A stretch of DNA of 64,000 bases, taken from Rhizobiales bacterium 62-17. GTDB taxonomy: Bacteria > Pseudomonadota > Alphaproteobacteria > Rhizobiales > Beijerinckiaceae. The position numbers and the translations under genes were made by a program. The stretch covers positions 62,001 through 126,000 of the forward strand of contig MKVW01000009.1 in assembly GCA_001898965.1 (NCBI GenBank), given 5' to 3'. Numbering within the stretch: the stretch's first letter is position 1; each line of letters starts with the position of its first letter. Of this stretch, positions 9,016 to 16,316 are shown piece after piece. The notes under the pieces are model-generated. The model worked only from the letters and a program-made list of their open reading frames with translations, had not been told where the DNA came from and ran no database searches.

Positions 9016-9549
9016 TTAATCGCCGTCCAGCCGGCGCAAAATGAAATCGGCACGCTCCGCCACGCTCGCTTTCGGCAGGATGATCACGTCATAGCCGAGC
9101 GCCGGATAGGCCCGCAGCAGACGCTCATATTCGGCCACCGCCGCCTCGAAACCATGGCGCCGTTCCGGATCGGTGACGTAGATCTCCGGCCACGGCGGCG
9201 TCAGAAAGACTTGGACGTGGTAGCGATGCGCCTGTCCCAACGCCTGCAACATCGGCTCGCCCGTCTCATGCGCGAGACCGGCGGCGGCATCGACGAGGCC
9301 GCGATCGAAAAACACCCAGCCCGGCTGTTGCGCTGCCGCCGCGCGATCGGCCAGCGACACCGCCACCGCGCGACGCAGAAAAGCGGCAAGGTCGACCCAG
9401 GGCAAAGCCGTGCCGTGCTTGGCCTCCTCCTGCACGATCCGCCGCCCCGGCTCCTCGACGACCGCATGGCCGCGCCGCGCCAGCTCGGCGAGCAAGCTCG
9501 ACTTGCCGCCGCCGGAGCAGCCCGAAATGATGACGAAACGGTCCACCAT
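9016..9549 (-). CDS. P-loop ATPase, predicted AAA family (AAA_28-like)
   Basis: 177 residues. Walker A is GCSGGGKSS at about 10-18. A Walker B-like acid stretch WVFFDRGLVD follows at about 88-97. The short single-domain layout fits a group of uncharacterised kinase-like ATPases (AAA_28). GGGGAG precedes the ATG at 9549. It is convergent with the Lrp gene (6 nt apart) and divergent from guanine deaminase. No function is known to me for this group; nucleotide-dependent phosphotransfer is a guess from the fold. Confidence 0.82.
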   Translation of the reverse strand: MVDRFVIISGCSGGGKSSLLAELARRGHAVVEEPGRRIVQEEAKHGTALPWVDLAAFLRRAVAVSLADRAAAAQQPGWVFFDRGLVDAAAGLAHETGEPMLQALGQAHRYHVQVFLTPPWPEIYVTDPERRHGFEAAVAEYERLLRAYPALGYDVIILPKASVAERADFILRRLDGD

Positions 9550-9577
9550 AAAACTCCCCTTCGAATTTCAACCAATA

Positions 9578-9594
9578 TTTGCGAGAGCTGCAAA
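9578..9594. promoter_or_regulatory. Inverted repeat between the ATPase and guaD starts
   Basis: TTTGC-N7-GCAAA, an exact 5-bp inverted repeat in the 151-nt spacer between two divergent genes, 29 nt upstream of the ATPase start. Possible operator; regulator unknown. Confidence 0.35.
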
Positions 9595-9700
9595 ATCCGT
9601 TTGAATTCGAACTTCGATAAATCTCGCTACGAATTTTGTATCCATCCCGCTTTCATGCAATCTCCCGGAAGCGCCGCTTTGCCGTGAAGGACCTTCGATC

Positions 9701-10999
9701 ATGACTTCCGCCCTGCGTGGCGCTTTTCTCAGCTACACCGGCAATCCGTTTAAAGAGCCGGCGGAGAGCACTTATCGCTATGAGAGCGACGGCCTCATCG
9801 TCATCGCCGACGGCAAGATCAGCTATGCCGGCGCCTATGAGGCGAACCGCGTGCCCACAGGCGTGACACCAGAACATCATCGCGACGGGCTGATCATTCC
9901 AGGCTTTATCGATGCCCATGTACATTATCCGCAAATGCCCATGGTCGGTGCCTATGGCAAGAAATTGCTCGAATGGCTCGACAAATATGTCTTCGTCACC
10001 GAGCAACGCTATCGTGACAAGACGTTTGCCCGCCACGTCGCGAAAGTGTTCTTGCGCGAACAGATCAAGGCCGGCGTCACCACGCCCGTCACCTATGCCA
10101 CCGTGCATCCCGAGGCAGTCGATGCCTATTTCGAAGAGGCCGAACTTCTGGGCCTGCGCACCGGCACCGGCAAGGTGCTGATGAACCGCAATGCACCAGA
10201 CGGCCTGCGCGACACCACCCAGACCGGCTACGATCAATCGAAGGCGCTGGCGGAGAAATGGCACCAGCGCGGCCGCTTCTTCTATGTGGTGACGCCGCGC
10301 TTCGCGCCGACCAGCACGCCCGATCAGCTTGAAGCCGCCGGTGCGCTCTTCAAGGAAATTCCCGGCGCCTATATGCAAACCCATATTTCGGAAAACACCG
10401 ACGAGCTGCAATGGGTGCAAGAGCTGTTTCCCGACAACAAGAACTATCTCGACGTCTACGATCATTTCGGCCTCGTTGGCCCCCGCGCACTCTTCGGCCA
10501 CGGCGTCCATCTCGTTGAAGCCGAATGGCAGCGCCTTGCCGAAGCCGGCGCCACCATCGTTCATTGCCCGACCTCGAACCTGTTTCTCGGCTCCGGCCTA
10601 TTCAATCTCGAACGCGCTTTGGTCTCGGCCAATCCGGTGCGCACCGCATTAGGTTCCGACATTGGCGCCGGCACCAGTTTCTCACCGCTCGTCACGTTGA
10701 ACGAAGCCTATAAAGTCGCGCAGTTGCGCAACTTCCCGCTGTCGGCGCATCAAGCCTTTTATCTCGCCACCTTGGGTTCGGCGCGCGCCATCTATCAGGA
10801 TCAACACATCGGTAGCATCGAAGCCGGCAAGGACGCCGATCTCACCGTGCTCGATTTTCTGGCAACGCCGCTGCTCGCCGAACGCGAATCCTATGCCCGC
10901 AGCCTAGACGAGCGCCTGTTCATCCTGATGACTTTGGGCGATGACCGCGCCATTAAGGCAACTTATGTCGCTGGCCGAAAGGTTCACACGCGCGACTGA
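9701..10999 (+). CDS. guaD: Guanine deaminase
   Basis: Zinc amidohydrolase converting guanine to xanthine and ammonia in purine salvage and breakdown. 432 residues, matching the family. The metal-binding HxH is H73-x-H75 in PGFIDAHVHYPQ, and MNRNAPDGLRDT (about 166-177) is characteristic of guanine deaminase. THISE, GHGVHL and the later SDIGAGTS loop supply the remaining ligands and active-site acid. AAGGA precedes the ATG. A purine permease of the NCS2 family is present elsewhere in the window (43016-44305), so uptake and deamination may be linked, though not in one operon. Confidence 0.95.
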   Translation: MTSALRGAFLSYTGNPFKEPAESTYRYESDGLIVIADGKISYAGAYEANRVPTGVTPEHHRDGLIIPGFIDAHVHYPQMPMVGAYGKKLLEWLDKYVFVTEQRYRDKTFARHVAKVFLREQIKAGVTTPVTYATVHPEAVDAYFEEAELLGLRTGTGKVLMNRNAPDGLRDTTQTGYDQSKALAEKWHQRGRFFYVVTPRFAPTSTPDQLEAAGALFKEIPGAYMQTHISENTDELQWVQELFPDNKNYLDVYDHFGLVGPRALFGHGVHLVEAEWQRLAEAGATIVHCPTSNLFLGSGLFNLERALVSANPVRTALGSDIGAGTSFSPLVTLNEAYKVAQLRNFPLSAHQAFYLATLGSARAIYQDQHIGSIEAGKDADLTVLDFLATPLLAERESYARSLDERLFILMTLGDDRAIKATYVAGRKVHTRD

Positions 11000-11094
11000 T
11001 TTTCACCCGTTGTGAACATCACAAAACTGTCACGAAAGCTACGGCCGGTCGTCAGATAGGCTCCTCACATTGGAACGATCCAAAGGAGAAGCCG

Positions 11095-12687
11095 ATGCCT
11101 CGGATTGTTTCGCCGCGCCTGTCCCGCCGTCTGCTGCTTACCGGCAGCTCGGCGCTCGCCGCTTCTTTCGCCGGCGGCATCGCCAAGCCCGCCATCAGCC
11201 GCGCCGGCGACCGGCCGCAGATCACGCACGGCGTGCAATCCGGCGATGTCTCGAGCGATGGCGGCGTCGTCTGGGCGCGCGCCGATCGTCCCGCGCGCAT
11301 GCTCGTCGATGTCGCGACCACGGACAGTTTCAAGGAGATTCACACGTCGTTGTTCATGGATGCTTTGCCGGAGAGCGATTTCACCGCTAAAGCCCTGATC
11401 GAGGGCCTGCCGGCGAGCCAGGACATTTTCTATCGCATCCGCCTGCAAGATCTGTCCGAACCGACGATCATTGGCGAGGCGAAGATTGGCCGCTTTCGTT
11501 CGGCACCTGCCGATCGCCGCTCGATCTCTTTCGTCTGGTCGGGTGATACCGCCGGCCAGGGCTGGGGCATCGATGAATCCCGCGGCGGCATGCGCGCCTA
11601 TGCTACCATGCTGAAACACCGGCCGGATTTCTTCATTCATAGCGGCGACAACATCTATGCCGATGCGCCGATCCCGGCGGAACAAAAACTGCCTAATGGC
11701 GAGATGTGGAAAAACGTCGTCACGGAAGAGAAATCGAAGCCGGCCGAAACGCTCGCCGAATATCGCGGCAACTACAAATATAATCTGCTCGACAAGAACG
11801 TCCTCGCTTTCAATGCCGATGTGCCCGTCCTCACTCAATGGGACGATCACGAAGTCACCAACAATTGGTGGCCGCAGGAGCCTTTGACACGCGCCGAACA
11901 TCAGCGCCGCAAATATGCCGAGAAGAATGCGCTGTTGCTGGTGGCGCGCGCCGGCCGTGCCTTCCATGAATATATGCCGATGCGGACGTTCATTACCGAG
12001 CCCGGCCGCGTCTATCGCAAAATCTCTTATGGCCCGCTGCTCGACGTGTTCATGCTCGACATGCGCAGCTATCGCGGACCCAACGGCGAGAACCTGCAGG
12101 AAAGCTACGGTCCGGACGCTTATTTTCTCGGGCCGCAGCAGATCGCCTGGCTCAAGCGCGAACTGCTGGCCTCGAAAGCGACCTGGAAAGTCATCGCCGC
12201 CGACATGCCGATCGGCCTCGTCGTTGTCTATGACGGCGACCGCAAATGGGGCTCCGAAGCCATCGCGCAAGGCGATGGCCCGGCGCGCGGCCGTGAACTC
12301 GAAATCGCCGACATCCTGTCCTTCATGAAGCAGAACAAGATCGCCAACACGGTGTGGCTGACGGCCGACGTGCATTACACCGCCGCCCATTACTATGATC
12401 CCAACAAGGCCGTATTCCAGGATTTCGACCCATTCTGGGAATTCGTATCCGGCCCGCTGCATTCCGGCAGCTTCGGCCCGAACGATCTCGACAACACGTT
12501 TGGGCCGCAGCTCGCCTATATCAAGGCACCGAGCAAGGAACAGGGACAGAATGTGGCGCCCAGCGAAGGCCTACAGTTCTTCGGCCATGTGGCGATCGAA
12601 GGCGACAGCGGCGTGATGACCGTGACCCTGCGCGATATCGACGACAACGCTTTGTGGTCGACGAAACTCGAGCCGAAGCGCGCTTGA
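11095..12687 (+). CDS. phoD: Alkaline phosphatase D family protein, Tat-exported (copy 1)
   Basis: 530-residue phosphodiesterase/phosphomonoesterase that releases phosphate from organic esters outside the cytoplasm. The twin-arginine signal is SRRLLLTG with R11-R12, followed by a hydrophobic stretch and a cleavage region near 35. PhoD hallmarks are GVQSGDVSSDGGVVWARAD near the mature N-terminus, WSGDTAGQG, HSGDNIYAD, QWDDHE and TADVHYTAAHYYDPNKA. AAGGAG precedes the ATG. The gene is the first of a tandem duplicate pair whose second copy has the same length and is nearly collinear. A CTGTCAC stretch at 11027-11033 hints at phosphate control but is not a full Pho box. Confidence 0.93.
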   Translation: MPRIVSPRLSRRLLLTGSSALAASFAGGIAKPAISRAGDRPQITHGVQSGDVSSDGGVVWARADRPARMLVDVATTDSFKEIHTSLFMDALPESDFTAKALIEGLPASQDIFYRIRLQDLSEPTIIGEAKIGRFRSAPADRRSISFVWSGDTAGQGWGIDESRGGMRAYATMLKHRPDFFIHSGDNIYADAPIPAEQKLPNGEMWKNVVTEEKSKPAETLAEYRGNYKYNLLDKNVLAFNADVPVLTQWDDHEVTNNWWPQEPLTRAEHQRRKYAEKNALLLVARAGRAFHEYMPMRTFITEPGRVYRKISYGPLLDVFMLDMRSYRGPNGENLQESYGPDAYFLGPQQIAWLKRELLASKATWKVIAADMPIGLVVVYDGDRKWGSEAIAQGDGPARGRELEIADILSFMKQNKIANTVWLTADVHYTAAHYYDPNKAVFQDFDPFWEFVSGPLHSGSFGPNDLDNTFGPQLAYIKAPSKEQGQNVAPSEGLQFFGHVAIEGDSGVMTVTLRDIDDNALWSTKLEPKRA

Positions 12688-12692
12688 AAGAA

Positions 12693-12763
12693 CTGGATTG
12701 CCTCGTCGCTATGCTCCTCGCAATGACGCCCTCCGTCATTGCGAGCGAAGCGAAGCAATCCAG
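12693..12763. repeat. REP-like palindrome, ATTGCGAG family (copy 1)
   Basis: A 71-bp imperfect palindrome with outer arms CTGGATTGC/GCAATCCAG and inner arms TCGCAATGACG/CGTCATTGCGA. It fills most of the 136-nt spacer between the two phoD copies. A second occurrence with the arms in reversed order is at 57629-57767 in the prp cluster. Dispersed REP-like elements of this kind are common in alphaproteobacterial genomes. Confidence 0.8.
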
Positions 12764-12823
12764 AGCCAAGGCTGCATCTTGGATGAATTATCCAAAGAAA
12801 GAGCCCAAAAGGGACCTCACTCT

Positions 12824-14416
12824 ATGTCTCGACTGGTTGTGCCTAAACTTTCGCGCCGCCTCCTGCTCACCGGCAGTTCGGCGCTCGCCGTCTCTCTCGC
12901 CGGCGGCATCGCCAAGCCCTCCATCAGCCGCGCCGGCTCCCGTCCTCTGATCTCCCACGGCGTGCAATCGGGCGATGTCTCCGGCGATGGCGGCGTCGTC
13001 TGGGCGCGCGCCGACCGTCCCGCGCGCATGCTGGTCGATGTCGCGACGACGGATAGTTTCAAGGACATTCGCCATTCTCTTTTCATGGATGCGCTGCCCG
13101 AGAGCGATTTCACCGCCAAAGCCCTGATCGAGGGCCTGCCGGCCGGCCAGGATATTTTCTATCGCATCCGTTTGCAGGATCTCTCCGAGCCGACGATCAT
13201 CGGTCCCGAGAAAATCGGCCGTTTCCGCGCGGCGCCCGCCGATCACCGCGCGGTCTCCTTCATCTGGTCGGGCGACACCGCCGGTCAGGGCTGGGGTATC
13301 GATGAATCCCGTGGCGGCATGCGCATGTACGCCACCATGCTGAAACACCGGCCGGATTTCTTCATCCACAGCGGCGACAACATTTATGCCGACGCGCCGC
13401 TGTCGGCCGAGCAGAAACTACCGAACGGTGAGATCTGGAAGAATGTCGTCACCGAGGAAAAATCCCGGCCAGCGCAGACGCTCGACGACTATCGCGGCAA
13501 CTATAAATACAATCTCCTCGACAAGAACGCCCTCGCCTTCAATGCCGAAGTGCCGATCCTCACCCAATGGGACGATCACGAGGTCTCCAACAATTGGTGG
13601 CCGGCCGAGCCGTTGACGCGCGCCGAACATCTCTACAGGCGATACACTGAGAAAAACGCCATGGCGCTGATGGCGCGCGCCGGTCGTGCCTTCCACGAGT
13701 ATCTGCCGCTGCGCAATTCTATCGCCGAGCCCGGCCGCGTCTATCGCAAGATTTCCTATGGCCCGCTGCTCGACGTATTCATGCTCGACATGCGCAGCTA
13801 TCGCGGTCCCAACGGTGAAAACCAGCAAGAAGCCTATGGCCCGGACGCCTATTTTCTCGGACCCCAGCAGATCGCCTGGCTGAAGCGCGAATTGCTTGCC
13901 TCGAAAGCAACCTGGAAAGTGCTCGCCGCCGACATGCCGCTCAGCCTCTATGTGGTCTACGACACCTTCCGCCAATGGGGCTTTGAAGCCATTGCTCAAA
14001 GCGATGGTCCGCCGCGCGGCCGCGAGTTGGAGATCGCCGACATTCTCTTCTTCATGAAGCAGAACAAGATCAACAACACGGTCTGGCTGACGGCGGATGT
14101 CCATTACACGGCCGCCCATTACTACGATCCCAACAAGGCCGTGTTCCAGGACTTCGAACCGTTCTGGGAATTCGTCTCCGGCCCGCTCCATGCCGGCAGC
14201 GGCAGCCCGAAGCCGCTCGACAACACGTTTGGCCCGCAGCTCCACTATGCCAAGGGCCTGGGCCAGAACCAGCGCCGCAATGCCGGGCCGAGCGAAGGGC
14301 TGCAGTTCTTCGGCCATGTGGCGATCGACGGCGAGAGCGAAGCGATGACCGTGACCTTGCGCGATATCGACGACAACGCGCTCTGGTCGACGCAGATCGC
14401 ACCGAAGCGGACATAG
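12824..14416 (+). CDS. phoD: Alkaline phosphatase D family protein, Tat-exported (copy 2)
   Basis: Second of two tandem PhoD genes. From the ATG at 12824 it is 530 residues, exactly the length of copy 1; a longer frame to 12698 runs through the intergenic repeat and is not credible. The Tat signal SRRLLLTG and all PhoD motifs of copy 1 are retained. Differences cluster in a few segments, for example LPLRNSIAEPGR versus MPMRTFITEPGR, and the region following the ADMP motif (LSLYVVYDTFRQWGFEA versus IGLVVVYDGDRKWGSEA). The second copy may therefore differ in substrate or regulation. It ends 10 nt from the convergent ClC gene. Confidence 0.93.
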   Translation: MSRLVVPKLSRRLLLTGSSALAVSLAGGIAKPSISRAGSRPLISHGVQSGDVSGDGGVVWARADRPARMLVDVATTDSFKDIRHSLFMDALPESDFTAKALIEGLPAGQDIFYRIRLQDLSEPTIIGPEKIGRFRAAPADHRAVSFIWSGDTAGQGWGIDESRGGMRMYATMLKHRPDFFIHSGDNIYADAPLSAEQKLPNGEIWKNVVTEEKSRPAQTLDDYRGNYKYNLLDKNALAFNAEVPILTQWDDHEVSNNWWPAEPLTRAEHLYRRYTEKNAMALMARAGRAFHEYLPLRNSIAEPGRVYRKISYGPLLDVFMLDMRSYRGPNGENQQEAYGPDAYFLGPQQIAWLKRELLASKATWKVLAADMPLSLYVVYDTFRQWGFEAIAQSDGPPRGRELEIADILFFMKQNKINNTVWLTADVHYTAAHYYDPNKAVFQDFEPFWEFVSGPLHAGSGSPKPLDNTFGPQLHYAKGLGQNQRRNAGPSEGLQFFGHVAIDGESEAMTVTLRDIDDNALWSTQIAPKRT

Positions 14417-14426
14417 GCGCGCCGCG

Positions 14427-16205
14427 CTACTTCTCGCCCGCCAGATCGCGCCGCACCTTTTCCAGCTCCTCGGCATAGCGGCGCATCAGATGGCTTTCGG
14501 TCAAAAGGCCTATGACCACGGGATCGTTGACGCTGCGGATGACCGCCAGTTCTTCGGCATCGGCCTGCTGGAAGGCCGCGGCGGCGATGGACGCATCCAT
14601 GGCCGGCACCAGAACCGTGCCCTTATGTTTCGCCAAATCGCTGACGGGCACGCTGGCCTGTGCATCATGCGCATGCACATCGGCGACCAGCAGCATGCCG
14701 GCATAATGACCGTTCTCGTCGATGGCGATGACGCGTTGCGTGGCGCCGAGCGGGAACTTGGCGCAGAAGGCGCTGACCGTGGTTGAAGCGTCGATCGTCT
14801 CGGCATCCTTGCGCATCATCGTGGCGACGGTAAGATTGCGGATCCAGCCGACGTCCTGAGCGCTGCGGATCGTCTCGCCGCGCAGATGGAAACGCCAGGT
14901 CGAGAACGAATAGCCGAAGGTCTCGCGCACCAGGATGGACGTCATGATCGACGTGGCCAGCACGACGCCCGTCAAAGCGAGATCGCGGGTTGATTCCAAG
15001 GCCAGGAAGGTCATCGTCAAAGGCCCACCGACGATGCCAACCGCCATCGAGGTCATGCCGGCGACAGCCGCAACACCTGGATCGATACTGAACAGGGGCC
15101 CGGCGAAGGTAATCAGGCCGGCGAAGATGCGACCAAGCAAAGCGCCCAGCAACAACGATGCGAAGAACAGGCCGCCGCGAAAACCCGCACCCAGCGACAA
15201 AGCCGAAGCCGCCACCTTGAGCGCGAACAGGCCGGCGATGAAAGCCAGACTGTGATCGAGCTGGAAGACCGTGTGCAAGGCGCCATGGCCGCTGGAGAGC
15301 ACCTGTGGGCTGAGAAGGCCGAGCAGACCGACGAGACAGCCGCCGACGAAGGGACGCACGGCCTGCGGGATCGCCAATTTGGCGAAGCCCCGTTCGACAC
15401 CGGCGACCAGATACATCAGCGCGATCGACAGGACACCACCGATCAGCCCCAATACGATGAAGGGCACATATTGGCTGGCGGTCAGCTCTGGCAGATGCGG
15501 CAGCTCGATCGGAAACGGCACGCCGCCGAGCCAGTTCGTCACCAAGGCGGCTGAGATCGCTGCCGCCATCACCGGCGCCACATTGGCGATCGAATAGATG
15601 CCGATGATCAGCTCGAAACCGTAGAACGCGCCAGTCAACGGCGCATCGAAGGCGGCGGCGATGGCGCCGGCCGCGCCGCAGCCGACGAGAATGCGAATAT
15701 CGCTGCGCCGCAGGCGAAAGAAGCGGGCGAGAAAGGAAGCAAAGCCCGAGCCGACCTGCGTATAGCCGGCCTCGAGCCCCACCGACGCGCCAAAGCCGCT
15801 CGACAGCATGGTCTGCCCGGCGATGATGCAGGTGTCGGTCAAGGACATGCGGCCGCCATGCAGCGCATTGGCCTCGATCGGATCGACGGGCGTGCGGAAC
15901 TTGCGCCAGCGCAGCCAGAAGATGCTGAGGCCAAGAAGAAGGCCGCCCAGCGCCGGCATCGCCGCCTGCAGCGGATTGCCCAAAGCGAGCATGGCCGACA
16001 AGCGGCCGCCCGGCGGCGTGTTGAACAACAGCCAATGCAGGAACTGCACGAACTGGCTCATCGCCGTGACCAGCACGCCGGCGACGACCCCGACGACCAC
16101 CGCCAGCAACACAACCAGCAGGCCGCGCGCTTGCAGGAGGGCGCGCAATTGGCTGGCAGTGGCGGGCAGACGGATAGCGGAGAACAACGGAGAGCTCACG
16201 AACAT
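14427..16205 (-). CDS. ClC-family chloride channel/antiporter with C-terminal CBS domains
   Basis: 592-residue membrane protein. About ten to twelve hydrophobic helices occupy residues 25-445, and a pair of CBS-like domains follows at about 460-580 (VSAFCAKFPLGATQRVIAIDENG, then DASIAAAAFQQADAEELAVI). The gating-glutamate segment is GLEAG with E145, corresponding to GREGP in the E. coli ClC protein. The Gly-rich GSGFASFLARFF segment follows. CBS domains suggest nucleotide sensing. Whether it is a channel or a Cl-/H+ exchanger cannot be told. No operon partner. Confidence 0.9.
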   Translation of the reverse strand: MFVSSPLFSAIRLPATASQLRALLQARGLLVVLLAVVVGVVAGVLVTAMSQFVQFLHWLLFNTPPGGRLSAMLALGNPLQAAMPALGGLLLGLSIFWLRWRKFRTPVDPIEANALHGGRMSLTDTCIIAGQTMLSSGFGASVGLEAGYTQVGSGFASFLARFFRLRRSDIRILVGCGAAGAIAAAFDAPLTGAFYGFELIIGIYSIANVAPVMAAAISAALVTNWLGGVPFPIELPHLPELTASQYVPFIVLGLIGGVLSIALMYLVAGVERGFAKLAIPQAVRPFVGGCLVGLLGLLSPQVLSSGHGALHTVFQLDHSLAFIAGLFALKVAASALSLGAGFRGGLFFASLLLGALLGRIFAGLITFAGPLFSIDPGVAAVAGMTSMAVGIVGGPLTMTFLALESTRDLALTGVVLATSIMTSILVRETFGYSFSTWRFHLRGETIRSAQDVGWIRNLTVATMMRKDAETIDASTTVSAFCAKFPLGATQRVIAIDENGHYAGMLLVADVHAHDAQASVPVSDLAKHKGTVLVPAMDASIAAAAFQQADAEELAVIRSVNDPVVIGLLTESHLMRRYAEELEKVRRDLAGEK

Positions 16206-16316
16206 TCACGAACAATGGGCGCCTATAGCATGGCGCGCACATTGTTGCGACCAAACAAGGCTCCTTCTATAGGAACGACGTTTCACGATCCGTTCAACCG
16301 GGCCGACCTTTGCCGA

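Noticed and set aside
11027-11033. CTGTCAC upstream of phoD as a Pho box
   Set aside because: The second CTGTCAT-like half expected 4 nt later is not there (GCTACGG), so a functional Pho box is not supported by sequence alone.
12698-12823. N-terminal extension of the second phoD copy
   Set aside because: It would translate the REP-like repeat and place the Tat signal 42 residues inside; the ATG at 12824 gives exactly the same leader and length as copy 1.
15252-15597. Two plus-strand frames within the ClC gene
   Set aside because: Antisense to conserved ClC helices, with no start signals or recognisable domains.
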